DNA from: Phytohalomonas tamaricis | GTDB lineage: Bacteria; Pseudomonadota; Gammaproteobacteria; Pseudomonadales; Halomonadaceae | Length of the DNA stretch: 64,000 nucleotides | NCBI RefSeq assembly: GCF_003012345.1 | Contig: NZ_PVRV01000015.1 | Span: 1-64,000 of the forward strand | Direction: 5' to 3' | In this document: one piece after another, positions 1 through 8,925 of the stretch | Layout of the letters: every line of letters begins with the position of its first letter | Position numbering within the stretch: the stretch's first letter is position 1 | Notes under the pieces: generated by a model | The model's database searches: none | Told to the model about the DNA's origin: nothing | What the model saw: the letters and a program-made list of their open reading frames with translations, nothing else | Position numbers and translations under genes: made by a program

Positions 1-429
1 TGATTTGTCAAGCGGCGATCCTTGGTTTGAATCTTTCCCGACACGTTAAACCCCGTATCGAAATCCGCTTGCAGCCCGATGTTGCGTTGCTGCTTAAGGT
101 GCGCTGCATTCTACTCTCTTTACCGATTCTGTCAAGCCATTCCGAAGAATTTTCCAAACAGAATCAATGCGTTGCGCTTCCTCCGCCACCGACCCGAAGG
201 ACTCGTCCCCGGCAGCGGATGCGTACTTTACGCGCCAAGATGATGGAGTGCAAGCATTAATCTGAAAAACTTTATCTCTCTCGTCCATTCATCTTTAGGC
301 GAACGGCTAGCAAGCCGAATCAACCTTATCGCAACACGCTCTACTGCCTGTAATGGCCGTTTATTTTAAAACCGTGAGATTAAGCTTCTATATAACGACA
401 TCGTCATTGAACTACATAAGCAAGAGGAA
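1..429. other. Left-edge non-coding stretch
   Basis: No supportable protein gene lies here; short open frames on both strands lack a ribosome binding site and recognisable family features. The only structured signal is a strong sigma70-type promoter on the minus strand near 108-135, firing towards the window edge. The rest (about 180-429) separates that promoter from the stop codon of the YdjM-like gene and shows nothing I can name. Confidence 0.6.
108..135 (-). promoter_or_regulatory. Strong stable-RNA-type promoter leaving the window
   Basis: Read on the minus strand there is a perfect -35 box TTGACA (130-135), a 16-base spacer and a near-perfect -10 box TAGAAT (108-113), followed at once by GC-rich GCAGCGC. 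An A/T-rich stretch precedes the -35 box. A consensus core with a GC-rich discriminator is typical of rRNA and tRNA operon promoters in gammaproteobacteria. No open frame of note follows in the remaining 107 bases, so I infer that an rRNA or tRNA operon lies just beyond the left edge. Confidence 0.6.
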
Positions 430-1101
430 TCAAGGCCAAAGAGTTTTTGCTTGATGAGCCACAGTAAACAGTGCTTGCCAAGGCGGCAACCACGGCATAA
501 GAGATGCCATGACTACTATCATCATCACTGCTGTTGCCGGAGTCTTGTAGTCGAATAGCTTAAATGCGGTACCGAACGAGCGCTTCAAACGGCTACCGAC
601 CAGATCGATGCTGTAGCATTCATCGAGCAGAAGATGAATAAGCACGCCCAGTAGCAGCGCAGCACCTTGATACCATGCCTGAACCGCGGGCTGGTCAAAA
701 CCACGATAGCTCAGCGCGGTGATCGCAAATGAGCCCAGCAGCCCTGCAAGTAGCGAGTGCCAGATGCCACGATGAATGGTGAAGCGCTTGAATACGGCAC
801 TTGCCACGTAGCGCACCGCCACATAAACCCCTCCACCAGTCGCCACTAGATAAGACGGCGAGAGAAGGGGTTGCAAAATAATGACACTGGCGATCACGGC
901 AAGCACTGCAAAAAGGGTGAAGATAAGTCTTATCGAGCGGGACTGATCGGCATCAATGTCCGGCAGAATACCGCCCAAGGATGTCAATCCGGTAATGGAA
1001 GCCATTTCTGGCCAAGACCAGAAACCAGCATGCCAGCCGAGTCCTGCGGTAATGGCTCCGCCAAGTGCGGCAACTATAAGGTGTGTACGAAAATTAGCCA
1101 T
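430..1101 (-). CDS. YdjM-like membrane-bound metal-dependent hydrolase
   Basis: A 223-residue inner-membrane protein of the YdjM family (PF04307 type), whose members are annotated as membrane-bound metal-dependent hydrolases; E. coli YdjM is LexA-regulated but its reaction is not established. The family's acidic and histidine motifs are visible: an early THL, PDIDAD near residues 47-52, HRGIWHSL in the middle and HLLLDE near residue 156. Hydrophobic segments alternate with these motifs, as expected for metal ligands at the membrane face. The ATG at 1101 has a modest GAGCGC upstream. It is separated from the carbonic anhydrase gene by a terminator, so it is probably transcribed alone. The true substrate is unknown. 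Confidence 0.75.
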   Translation of the reverse strand: MANFRTHLIVAALGGAITAGLGWHAGFWSWPEMASITGLTSLGGILPDIDADQSRSIRLIFTLFAVLAVIASVIILQPLLSPSYLVATGGGVYVAVRYVASAVFKRFTIHRGIWHSLLAGLLGSFAITALSYRGFDQPAVQAWYQGAALLLGVLIHLLLDECYSIDLVGSRLKRSFGTAFKLFDYKTPATAVMMIVVMASLMPWLPPWQALFTVAHQAKTLWP

Positions 1102-1170
1102 GCGCTCAAGATACTGGATAAAAAACCAGATTATGGCCCATGTTTTCCATATACAACAATCATTTAAATA

Positions 1171-1200
1171 AAAACGAGCGCCTTTTTGCGCTCGTTTTTC
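1171..1200 (-). terminator. Rho-independent terminator
   Basis: An 11-bp perfect stem (1171-1181 with 1188-1198) with a short loop has T-runs on both sides, so it can work in either direction. It lies directly after the stop codon of the minus-strand carbonic anhydrase gene. Confidence 0.85.
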
Positions 1201-1224
1201 CGTACTGCATATTTTTCAGAGCAA

Positions 1225-1761
1225 TTAATAACCTTCTTCGAGAAACTGATCCTTGAGCTTGACATAATTATTGGCTGAATAGCGGAAGAACTCGAATTCC
1301 TCTTCTTTCAGCGGCCTTAGTTGGCTGGCCGGATTACCGGCATAAACATAGCCGCGCTCAAGCTGCTTTCCTGGGGGCACTACTGCTCCGGCAGCAATCA
1401 GCACTTCCTCTTCTACCACCACACCATCCAGGACAACGGCTCCCATTCCGACCAGAACTTTGGAGCCAATTGAGCACCCATGCAGGATGGCGCGATGGCC
1501 GATAGTCACATCATCGCCGATCGTAAGCGGATAACCATGAATGTTGTAATTGCTGGCATGAGTAATGTGCAGTACCGCACCATCCTGAACGCTTACTCGC
1601 GCCCCGATACGTATGCGATGCATATCGCCGCGAATTACTGCTGTCGGCCATACAGAGGTGTCATCGCCGAGTTCAACATCACCCAGCACGACGCTGGCCG
1701 GATCAACGTACACTCGCTCCCCGAGGACCGGTGTTATTCCCTTAAAGCTGCGTAGAGCCAT
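1225..1761 (-). CDS. Gamma-carbonic anhydrase family protein
   Basis: This 178-residue protein is a left-handed beta-helix protein of the gamma-carbonic anhydrase / YrdA-PaaY family. The sequence shows repeated hexapeptide turns (V-x-L-G-D, I-x-I-G-x), the RGDMHRIRIG segment around residues 44-53, the QDGAVLH-THA segment with a metal-ligand histidine and an IGHRAILHG segment with further ligand histidines. These match the trimeric Zn/Fe-binding core. Family members may hydrate CO2, act on CoA thioesters or have unknown roles; sequence alone does not decide. The start has a clear GGAGGA ribosome site 6-8 bases upstream. The gene appears monocistronic, closed by the hairpin at 1171-1200. Confidence 0.85.
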   Translation of the reverse strand: MALRSFKGITPVLGERVYVDPASVVLGDVELGDDTSVWPTAVIRGDMHRIRIGARVSVQDGAVLHITHASNYNIHGYPLTIGDDVTIGHRAILHGCSIGSKVLVGMGAVVLDGVVVEEEVLIAAGAVVPPGKQLERGYVYAGNPASQLRPLKEEEFEFFRYSANNYVKLKDQFLEEGY

Positions 1762-1881
1762 GCTGTTTCCTCCAGTAATGTCGTGACGATAGGCAAGCAG
1801 ACCAGCACTATCAGAGTAGACCTAGCACTTAGAAGCTCATCATCGAGCGCACTATTTATCGCTCCTTGACTGAGTCCAGGG

Positions 1882-3225
1882 TTAAGCGAACAGACCACTC
1901 AACAGGACAATAATGAGCAACGGTATCGATACAAAGCGCACCAGGTTCAACCACAGCATGCAATGGGATTCTCTAGCGCCCAATGCGCCGAACGCCGTAT
2001 CACGGTCCATGATCCATGTAGCAAAGATAGCTATCAACAGGCCGCCCAGTGGTAGAAAGATATCGGTAGGTATCGTGGTGACGAGATCGAAGAAATTCAT
2101 ATTGCCGACAGGATGAATCGTCGCAAGCGTTGAAAATGACAGTGCAGGCAAGAGCCCTGCTGACCACACGCCAATGCCCACCAGCAAGGCAGCCGTGCTG
2201 CGCTTGATTCCGGTACCGGACAGCATCGCCACCATGGGTTCAGCAAGGTTGATCGACGAGGTCCATGTTGCAAACAGCAGCAGTAAAAAGAAAATGCCAA
2301 GCCATATCATGCCGCCCGGTAGATCAGAAAACGCAACCGGCAGCGTGACGAACATGAGTCCAGGCCCTTCAGTCGGATCCATGCCGTGAGCAAACACTAC
2401 CGAAAAAATAGCTATACCCGAAAGAAGCGCCACAGCGATATCAAGCGCCGCCACAGCAATGACAGCACGAGGAAGACTCTGATGCTCAGGCATATAAGCG
2501 CCGTAAGCCATCAACGCCCCAGCACCCACCGCAAGCGTAAAGAAGGCATGCCCCATGGCATTGAGTACCACATGCGCATTGATGGCCGCCAAGTTAGGAG
2601 TGAATAGCCAGCGCATTGCCATCCCGAAGCCATCGGTTGTTGCTGCATACCCCACAAGAATGATCAGCAGCACATAAAGTAACGGCATCAATAAATTGTT
2701 GAGTTTTTCGAGCCCACTGGAAATTCCAGTGGCCACTACTGACATGGTCATCAATAAAAAAAGCGTATGGTTAAAAATCATCCGATAAGGATCGGCCAGG
2801 AAATCATTGAATGCCGCGCCGATTTCAGCAGGCGTGCGGTCCGCTAAGTCTCCATTAAATGTGCCGACCAGATATTCAATCGACCATCCCGATACGACCG
2901 AGTAAAACGACAGAATAAAGAAAACTGTAATCCCACCGAACAGTCCCAGCCAGCGCCAGTGCGGCGAAGCGCCGGCCTTGCCCGCCAGGTAGGCAAGTGC
3001 AGCCAGTGGCGTACGTCGGCCAGCGCGCCCGATCATGATTTCAGCCGCCATGACGGGTAGCCCCAGCAGTAAGACAAAAAGCACATACAGCATCAGAAAA
3101 GCCGAGCCACCGTTTTCCCCGGTCATATAGGGAAACCGCCAGATATTACCCAGCCCTACCGCCGCTCCTGTCACAGCCAGAATGAAGGCCCGCTTCGAGC
3201 TCCAGCGCTCGGTTGTTTCGCTCAT
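1882..3225 (-). CDS. Sodium-dependent transporter (NSS/SNF family)
   Basis: A 447-residue secondary transporter of the neurotransmitter:sodium symporter family, which imports amino acids or similar solutes with Na+. The N-terminus carries the family hallmark AAVGLGNIWRFPYMTGENGG, with the unwound TM1 that binds Na+ and substrate, and about eleven hydrophobic segments follow. I place the start at 3225 (MSETTERW), because AGGGAA lies 8 bases upstream; the frame stays open for 22 more codons but those residues are not family-like. It is divergent from prlC across a 209-bp gap that presumably holds both promoters. The substrate cannot be told from sequence; tyrosine, tryptophan or small neutral amino acids are possible. 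Confidence 0.85.
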   Translation of the reverse strand: MSETTERWSSKRAFILAVTGAAVGLGNIWRFPYMTGENGGSAFLMLYVLFVLLLGLPVMAAEIMIGRAGRRTPLAALAYLAGKAGASPHWRWLGLFGGITVFFILSFYSVVSGWSIEYLVGTFNGDLADRTPAEIGAAFNDFLADPYRMIFNHTLFLLMTMSVVATGISSGLEKLNNLLMPLLYVLLIILVGYAATTDGFGMAMRWLFTPNLAAINAHVVLNAMGHAFFTLAVGAGALMAYGAYMPEHQSLPRAVIAVAALDIAVALLSGIAIFSVVFAHGMDPTEGPGLMFVTLPVAFSDLPGGMIWLGIFFLLLLFATWTSSINLAEPMVAMLSGTGIKRSTAALLVGIGVWSAGLLPALSFSTLATIHPVGNMNFFDLVTTIPTDIFLPLGGLLIAIFATWIMDRDTAFGALGARESHCMLWLNLVRFVSIPLLIIVLLSGLFA

Positions 3226-3434
3226 GACTCGTTCCCTGCCTATCAAACCACCCTGATGACACGAAATTTTTGCCAGGATAGTAGGTGTCACATCGTTATA
3301 AGATAAAAAGTCCGCTTAATACCAACGTCTGGATGCGGAGATAACCACAGCCGGCGCATTGAAAGCGAGGAGCACAACCCCCATTTCTTATAACAATATC
3401 CGTTTTTATTTCGCCTTCCCTTAGCGAGGATCGC

Positions 3435-5483
3435 ATGAGCCATAATCCCCTGCTCGAAACGCATCGCCTGCCACCGTTCGAGGCCATTCGCCCCGAACAT
3501 GTCGAACCCGCCATCGATCAATTGATTCAGGAAAACCGTGACGCTATTGATGCGTTAGTTCAACGCAGCGACACCAGCTGGAGCGGCTTAGCCAAATCGC
3601 TCGAAGCGCTAAATGATCGTCTTTCTCAAGCATGGTCACCGGTTTCACATCTGAATGCGACGATGAACTCGCCAGAGCTTCGTGACGCCTATCAAGCCTG
3701 CCTGGGGAAACTTTCGGCCTATGGCACCTGGCTAGGCCAGCATGAAGGTCTGTTCAAGGCCTTCCAAGCGCTCAAAGATAGCGCCGAATACGCTACACTC
3801 GACGAAGCACAGCGCAAGTCAGTGGATAATACACTGCGTGATTTTCGATTGGCAGGCGTTGATCTTTCTGCCGAGGACAAAGCCCGCTTCGGTGAAATCC
3901 AAGCGCGTTTATCAACGCTCTCCAACAGCTTCTCAAACCATGTGCTTGATGCCACCCAGGCGTGGCACTACGACATCACCGATGAGACTCGCCTAGCCGG
4001 CTTGCCAGAAAGTGCGCGAGACACACTGCGCGCTAATGCCGAAGCCAAAGGCGTTGAGGGCTGGCGCATTACGCTCGATTTCCCCAGCTTTTACCCGGTC
4101 ATGACCTATGCAGAAGACCGTGCGCTCCGTGAAATGGTATATACGGCCTTTGTTACCCGCGCCTCGGACCAGGGACCCAATGCCGGTGAATTCGATAACT
4201 CGGATGTCATGGCGGAAATCGTCAAGTTAAGACGTGAGATTGCCGAACTGTTAGGTTTTGCCACGTATGCCGATTACTCACTCGCAACCAAAATGGCGAG
4301 TTCCCCCGCGCAAGTACTCGATTTCTTGAATGACCTAGCCGAGCGTGCCATACCGCAGGCCAAAGAAGAATTCACGACGTTAAAAGCCTATGCTCACGAT
4401 GAACTCGGGCTCGATGACTTGAAGCCGTGGGACACCGGTTATGCCAGCGAAAAACTTCGTGAAGCCCGCTATGCCATTTCGCAGGAGGAATTGCGCCCCT
4501 ACTTCCCAGCGCCCAAGGCAATCGAAGGATTGTTCAAAGTTACTGGCAAGCTGTATGGCGTGACCTTCCGTGAAAATAACCAGGCGCCCAAATGGCACTC
4601 GGATGTCCGCTTTTTCGATATTCTCGAAGATGGCGAACCAATTGCCGGTTTTTATCTTGATCTTTATGCCCGTGAAGGCAAGCGCGGCGGCGCATGGATG
4701 GATGAGTGCCGTGTGCGCCGCACCCAGCAAGACGGCAAGCTGCAGCTTCCGGTCGCCTATCTGACCTGTAACTTCACACGGCCGGTCGGTGGCAAGCCTG
4801 CCTTACTGACCCATGATGAAGTGCTGACGCTATTTCATGAATTCGGTCATGGTCTGCATCACATGTTGACGCGCCAGACTGTCGCTGACATCTCTGGAAT
4901 CAACGGGGTTGCCTGGGATGCCGTCGAACTGCCCAGCCAGTTCATGGAGAACTTCTGCTGGGAGCGTGAAGGGCTCGATCTTATCGCCTCACACGTCGAT
5001 ACGGGGGAAACGATTCCCGATGCACTGTTGGCTAAGCTACAGGCGGCACGTAACTTTCAGTCGGCGATGACAATGGCGCGCCAACTTGAGTTCTCTCTCT
5101 TCGACTTCCGTCTTCATTATGAGTTGGAAGCCCCTTCCGCCGCCGATATTCAGACGTTACTCGATGATGTGCGGGCCAACGTTGCAGTAGTACCACGCGT
5201 TGAGTTCAACCGTTTCCAGCATAGTTTCAGTCATATTTTCGCCGGCGGCTATGCGGCGGGCTACTACAGCTATAAATGGGCTGAAGTGCTATCTGCCGAC
5301 GCCTACTCTGCCTTTGAAGAAAACGGCGTATTTGACACAGCGACGGGGACGCGCTTTCGTCAGGAGATTCTTGAAAAGGGTGGCTCACGTGATGCTGCAG
5401 AGCTGTTCCAGGCCTTCCGAGGCCGAGAGCCCAGCATTGATGCCTTATTACGCCACTCGGGTATTAGCGACCAAGCGGCGTAA
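3435..5483 (+). CDS. prlC: Oligopeptidase A
   Basis: A 682-residue M3-family zinc metallopeptidase, the usual length for bacterial oligopeptidase A. It is cytosolic and degrades short peptides, including cleaved signal peptides and proteolysis products. The zinc motif H468-E-F-G-H472 is intact, followed about 25 residues on by the VELPSQFMENFCWE segment that supplies the third ligand. The C-terminal FSHIFAGGYAAGYYSY segment is typical of M3 substrate binding. GCGAGGA precedes the ATG at a suitable distance. The small zinc-ribbon gene yheV follows 100 bp downstream, a gene pair also seen in other gammaproteobacteria, and a hairpin terminator closes the unit. Confidence 0.95.
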   Translation: MSHNPLLETHRLPPFEAIRPEHVEPAIDQLIQENRDAIDALVQRSDTSWSGLAKSLEALNDRLSQAWSPVSHLNATMNSPELRDAYQACLGKLSAYGTWLGQHEGLFKAFQALKDSAEYATLDEAQRKSVDNTLRDFRLAGVDLSAEDKARFGEIQARLSTLSNSFSNHVLDATQAWHYDITDETRLAGLPESARDTLRANAEAKGVEGWRITLDFPSFYPVMTYAEDRALREMVYTAFVTRASDQGPNAGEFDNSDVMAEIVKLRREIAELLGFATYADYSLATKMASSPAQVLDFLNDLAERAIPQAKEEFTTLKAYAHDELGLDDLKPWDTGYASEKLREARYAISQEELRPYFPAPKAIEGLFKVTGKLYGVTFRENNQAPKWHSDVRFFDILEDGEPIAGFYLDLYAREGKRGGAWMDECRVRRTQQDGKLQLPVAYLTCNFTRPVGGKPALLTHDEVLTLFHEFGHGLHHMLTRQTVADISGINGVAWDAVELPSQFMENFCWEREGLDLIASHVDTGETIPDALLAKLQAARNFQSAMTMARQLEFSLFDFRLHYELEAPSAADIQTLLDDVRANVAVVPRVEFNRFQHSFSHIFAGGYAAGYYSYKWAEVLSADAYSAFEENGVFDTATGTRFRQEILEKGGSRDAAELFQAFRGREPSIDALLRHSGISDQAA

Positions 5484-5583
5484 CGCAGAGCTAACTAAGA
5501 TAGCAAACGCTGCCTGATACAGCGTTCGCTTATCGGTTGTGTTTTATCCCCTTTGCAGTGGCGCATAGGCGCAAGGAGATACC

Positions 5584-5853
5584 ATGGCATTGCCCATTAC
5601 GAAGCGCTTTATTGCCGGTGCGGTCTGCCCGCGCTGCGGCGCTATGGACAAGATTCGTGCCTGGGAAAACAATGGCATTCGCTACAAGGAATGCGTGAGT
5701 TGCGACTTCTTTGAGCAGTTGGCTATCGAAGAACCCACCGCGTCTACAGAACTTGAAACACGGGTTAATCGCAAACACAACGAACCTATAAGCGATGAAA
5801 TCAAACCCGTGCGCATTATCGCACCGGCGCCTGGAAAAAAAGGGATACACTGA
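5584..5853 (+). CDS. yheV: YheV-type zinc-ribbon protein
   Basis: An 89-residue protein of the YheV family (DUF2387), widespread downstream of prlC and without a known function. The N-terminal half holds two CxxC pairs, CPRCG near residue 15 and CVSCDFF near residue 36, which form a rubredoxin-like zinc ribbon. The C-terminal half is polar and probably flexible, ending in a basic PGKKGIH tail. An AAGGAGAT ribosome site lies just before the ATG. It is cotranscribed with prlC, judging by strand, spacing and the shared terminator. Confidence 0.85.
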   Translation: MALPITKRFIAGAVCPRCGAMDKIRAWENNGIRYKECVSCDFFEQLAIEEPTASTELETRVNRKHNEPISDEIKPVRIIAPAPGKKGIH

Positions 5854-5875
5854 TACAGTAATCCTTCGCTATAAA

Positions 5876-5914
5876 TAAAAACGCCGCATCAACGTTGAAT
5901 GCGGCGTTTTTTAT
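5876..5914. terminator. Bidirectional terminator between yheV and sodC
   Basis: A long hairpin (stem AAACGCCGCAT with its complement, loop around TCAACGTTGA) carries an A-run on the left and a T-run on the right. It sits between the convergent genes yheV (+) and sodC (-) and can end both transcripts. Confidence 0.85.
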
Positions 5915-5934
5915 GCCAAGAAAAAAGACAATGA

Positions 5935-6456
5935 TTACTGCTGGCTGAATACTCCGCAGGCAAGACGACTGCCGCCACCGCCAAGTTTCGGCTTGTCAGA
6001 GTAATTATCTCCCCCTTCGTGAATCATCAGTGCATGTCCGGCGAGGTTACTCTCTTTGAGACGAGGTGCTAACACCGGTTTGGTCGCATTTCCTTGGTCA
6101 TCGACAATCAAGACCGGCAGATCACCTAAATGACTCTCTTCAACATAAGGGCCCTGGTGAGTTGCCGCATTTTCCGGGTCAAAATGTCCACCTGCAGCGC
6201 CTGCCGGCGTCATCTTGCCATCCACTTCAGCCGGATCGCAGCTTGCATTCTCATGCACGTGGAAACCATGTACCGAATTGGCCGGTAGGCCCTTCAGGTC
6301 CGGTGTTACGAGTAGCCCATACTGGGTGTCCTTAAAGGTAACGGTGCCGATTGAGTCACCGCTGCCTTGCGTATTGACCTTATGAACATCAACGGTCACA
6401 TCAGCCATCGACAGCGGCGTGTAAGCGACCAACGCTGCAAGCAATAAGCGCTTCAT
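5935..6456 (-). CDS. sodC: Cu/Zn superoxide dismutase, periplasmic
   Basis: A 173-residue precursor of periplasmic Cu/Zn superoxide dismutase, which converts superoxide to O2 and H2O2. A signal peptide of about 18 residues ends at LSMA before DVTVDV. The copper and zinc ligands appear in GFHVHENASCDP, GGHFDPENAATHQGP and HALMIHEGGDNYSDKP, and the cysteines for the structural disulfide (ENASCDP and RLACGVF) are present. AGGGGG lies 5 bases before the ATG. It ends against the bidirectional hairpin shared with yheV and looks monocistronic. Confidence 0.93.
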   Translation of the reverse strand: MKRLLLAALVAYTPLSMADVTVDVHKVNTQGSGDSIGTVTFKDTQYGLLVTPDLKGLPANSVHGFHVHENASCDPAEVDGKMTPAGAAGGHFDPENAATHQGPYVEESHLGDLPVLIVDDQGNATKPVLAPRLKESNLAGHALMIHEGGDNYSDKPKLGGGGSRLACGVFSQQ

Positions 6457-6576
6457 ACGTCCCCCTTGAGCATTGTTGCGGCAGTTTCTCTACGCCTCAA
6501 AATGCACGCAGATATCCCAAGGCTAGACGACGCTTGCGTACAGAGCCACGCCAATAATGATGAATCTCCTATCTCA

Positions 6577-7419
6577 TTAGCGCAGCGACAGGTTGTTGAG
6601 CACGTTTAAGCTCGCCTCGGCCTGATTGAGCGTATAAAAATGCAGTCCAGGCACGCCGCCCTCGACAAGACGTTGGCACAATCGCGTTACGACCTCTTCT
6701 CCAAACGCCCGGATACTGTCGTTATCGTCCCCGTAGGCTTCGAGCTGCTTGCTTACCCAGCGGGGAATACTGGCACCGCATGTTTCAGAGAAACGTGCCA
6801 GCTTGGTGTAATTGGTGATCGGCATGATCCCGGGTATGACAGGCACCGCGATGCCAAGCCGCTGTACACGCTCGACGAAATAGAAGTAAGCGTCAGCATC
6901 GAAGAAATATTGCGTGATGGCTATATCAGCGCCAGCTCGGACCTTGGCCGCAAAAAATTCCAAGTCACGTTCCAAACTAGCCGCCTGGGGATGACATTCC
7001 GGATAGGCGGCTACCGCCAGGTTGAAATGGTCACCTGTTTCCTCGCGAATGAACTCGATCAACTCAGAAGCGTAGCGTAGCTCTCCTGCCGCCATTGTTC
7101 CGGACGGCATATCACCGCGTAGCGCAACAAGACGATCAATGCCCAGCTCGCGATAGCGCAGTAACAATTCACGCAGCTCGCCCTTATCGCTGGATACGCA
7201 GGAAAGATGAGGTGCCGTATTGATACCTGATTGCCGCATATCGCAGACAGTATCGTACGTGTGATTACGGGTTGAACCTCCCGCACCAAACGTCACTGAG
7301 AAGAATTTGGGATCATAACCGGCAAGACGGTCACGCACTTGCATCAGCTTGTCGCGCCCCGCATCGGTACGTGGGGGAAAGAACTCAAAGCTGATATCAC
7401 AAGGTTGCAGCGTGCCCAT
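6577..7419 (-). CDS. metF: 5,10-methylenetetrahydrofolate reductase
   Basis: A 280-residue FAD-dependent TIM-barrel enzyme that reduces 5,10-methylene-THF to 5-methyl-THF, the methyl donor for methionine synthesis. The N-terminal SFEFFPPRTDAG (catalytic Glu of the E-F-F-P-P motif), VTFGAGGSTR and LRGDMPSG segments and the later AITQYFFDADAY and PVIPGIMPI segments are characteristic. The length matches bacterial MetF. GGAG lies 10 bases before the ATG. The other methyl-cycle genes in the window, ahcY and metK, are at separate loci. I found no riboswitch-like structure in the 250 bp upstream. Confidence 0.95.
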   Translation of the reverse strand: MGTLQPCDISFEFFPPRTDAGRDKLMQVRDRLAGYDPKFFSVTFGAGGSTRNHTYDTVCDMRQSGINTAPHLSCVSSDKGELRELLLRYRELGIDRLVALRGDMPSGTMAAGELRYASELIEFIREETGDHFNLAVAAYPECHPQAASLERDLEFFAAKVRAGADIAITQYFFDADAYFYFVERVQRLGIAVPVIPGIMPITNYTKLARFSETCGASIPRWVSKQLEAYGDDNDSIRAFGEEVVTRLCQRLVEGGVPGLHFYTLNQAEASLNVLNNLSLR

Positions 7420-7674
7420 GGGTCATCATCTCCAGTGCATACAGTCGAAGGCTTGAAATAAATTCATGTAGAAAGGCATTCTGCATCGTTCATGATCTAC
7501 CTTCCAATGAAAGTTTCTACGTTACATATTCGATTTCACTCATGACTATCATGCTTGCTGCTGCATCCTGACGGTGGAAAGCCGACGCATCCATCCAGGC
7601 TAGAATAACGACTACACTGCCTAATGAACGCTCACAATGTAGATATTTACGAAGATTACTTACTGAGGACAGTC

Positions 7675-7890
7675 ATGGCCGATCAAATAGTCAGTGCGTA
7701 TCGTGAGGCGAAGCTGGATATGGAATCCATTATTTCCCAACGATTAAATGAAGCTTTCGAAGAAATACAGCAGAAGTACGGCATTACGCCTATCGATTTA
7801 GACGTTGAAGTGATCGACGAGGTCAACACTAACGATATCTATCGCAACGGCATGATTGGGCGAGTCGAAATAGCCATCGATGGCATTTAA
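7675..7890 (+). CDS. Small acidic protein of unknown function
   Basis: I do not recognise this 71-residue protein. It is acidic, soluble-looking and mostly helical in the first half (REAKLDMESIISQRLNEAFEEIQQKYG), followed by a strand-like half rich in Asp, Val and Ile. I place the start at the internal ATG at 7675 because GAGGACA stands 4-10 bases before it, whereas the upstream in-frame ATG at 7624 has no ribosome site. It is convergent with the small membrane protein genes to its right and has no obvious operon partner. Confidence 0.5.
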   Translation: MADQIVSAYREAKLDMESIISQRLNEAFEEIQQKYGITPIDLDVEVIDEVNTNDIYRNGMIGRVEIAIDGI

Positions 7891-7940
7891 CTCATCACCA
7901 AAGAATGGCATGGCAAATAATGCTTCGACGCCAGGTGACG

Positions 7941-8141
7941 TTACGGCAATATACCCGAGCCTTTGAGCGAGTAAGTCGACATTCCTGCCAGGATCAGCAT
8001 AAGTACCCCTACGGAGATTAATGCTTTTCCCCACACCTTACCTCGCTTGATAAAACCCAAAACCAAGCAGGCGCAAGATACCAACACAACAGCGGGAAGA
8101 AATATAAGCACCCACAGATATAAATCTGACAAAAACTGCAC
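7941..8141 (-). CDS. Small two-helix membrane protein
   Basis: A 66-residue protein with two clear hydrophobic helices (about residues 8-31 and 40-55) around a basic loop containing KRGK, so probably an inner-membrane hairpin. It starts with GTG, preceded by AAGGGGCGA, a good ribosome site. No family is recognised. It resembles the small protein at 8503-8694 in layout and at scattered positions (SDL near the start, VLG-x-x-KR before the loop, SL near the end), so the two may be paralogs. Confidence 0.5.
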   Translation of the reverse strand: MQFLSDLYLWVLIFLPAVVLVSCACLVLGFIKRGKVWGKALISVGVLMLILAGMSTYSLKGSGILP

Positions 8142-8230
8142 CTCGCCCCTTCATCGAGATAATCGCTTACGTCACGGTTATCTCACTTGGCTATTAAGTA
8201 AGCGTTTAATTTTTCATCTCTGTATAAATT

Positions 8231-8365
8231 TCAGCGCTTGCGCCACACGTCCCAGATAATTCCAGCGGCGACGCCCACCGCAACGCTAATGCCTAAACTG
8301 GTTGTGGCCAACCATGTGAGCAAAGCAATGATGATGCCAAGCATCGCGCCAGGTAACTGTTTCAT
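8231..8365 (-). CDS. Very small membrane protein
   Basis: A 44-residue product beginning MKQLPGAMLG with one long or two short hydrophobic segments and a basic end (DVWRKR). The start at 8365 is chosen because GGAG stands 6 bases upstream; the frame is open for 16 more codons back to a TTG. Family unknown. It sits between two other tiny membrane protein genes on the same strand, but the spacings (89 and 137 bp) leave open whether they form one transcript. Confidence 0.4.
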   Translation of the reverse strand: MKQLPGAMLGIIIALLTWLATTSLGISVAVGVAAGIIWDVWRKR

Positions 8366-8502
8366 AAACGGCTCCACATTCATCCCGGCGGGCAGTAAAG
8401 CATATCTGGACAAACTGACATACCTTAAATGGCCATGATTGCTTGATGCCTGGGATATTTCATTAATGTAGCGCCATTCAAGCCAAACCTGAAAAAGAGC
8501 TC

Positions 8503-8694
8503 CTAGCTGCTAGCATGCAACGAAATAGCCGCTATCAGCGTGATCGCAAAGAGAATAATCCCCGACAACAGCGAGGTTAATCCCAGCGACTGGCGCCGTT
8601 TCATTACCCCAAGGACAATCAGAACAACCGATACAGCCAAAATGGTCCAAAGGTAACCAGACATTGAAGCTAGCAAATCAGAAAAATAAAACAT
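8503..8694 (-). CDS. Small two-helix membrane protein, paralog-like
   Basis: A 63-residue protein with two hydrophobic helices around a basic KRRQ loop. The ATG at 8694 follows GGAAGG at a spacing of 6, better than the upstream in-frame TTG at 8709. Its pattern (SDL early, VLG-x-x-KR at the end of helix 1, SL-x-x-S at the end) parallels the product of 7941-8141. Function unknown; it lies about 230 bp from the tRNA-Sec 3' end. Confidence 0.45.
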   Translation of the reverse strand: MFYFSDLLASMSGYLWTILAVSVVLIVLGVMKRRQSLGLTSLLSGIILFAITLIAAISLHASS

Positions 8695-8865
8695 CCTTGT
8701 CCTTCCCAAAGTTTGCTTAGATAAAAATAAGTTACTGCTTTTAGCAGTGAAGCATACAACTTACCCGCTCGCCACAGGCTGCGTCATCCGATGACACTCA
8801 TGGGCAGCTGAAGTTACCTATACGGTCAACGGTTAGTCACGCAAACCTTCCTTCATCAGAGACTA

Positions 8866-8916
8866 ACAAAAACGGCCCGTGGAACTTTCCTTATAAAGGA
8901 GTTTCCCCAGGCCGTT
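8866..8916 (-). terminator. Terminator after selC
   Basis: On the minus strand a 7-bp outer stem (8910-8916 with 8871-8877) encloses a second imperfect stem and is followed by a T-run. It lies about 10 bases past the CCA end of tRNA-Sec and probably ends the selA-selB-selC transcript. Confidence 0.7.
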
Positions 8917-8925
8917 GCAAGACAA

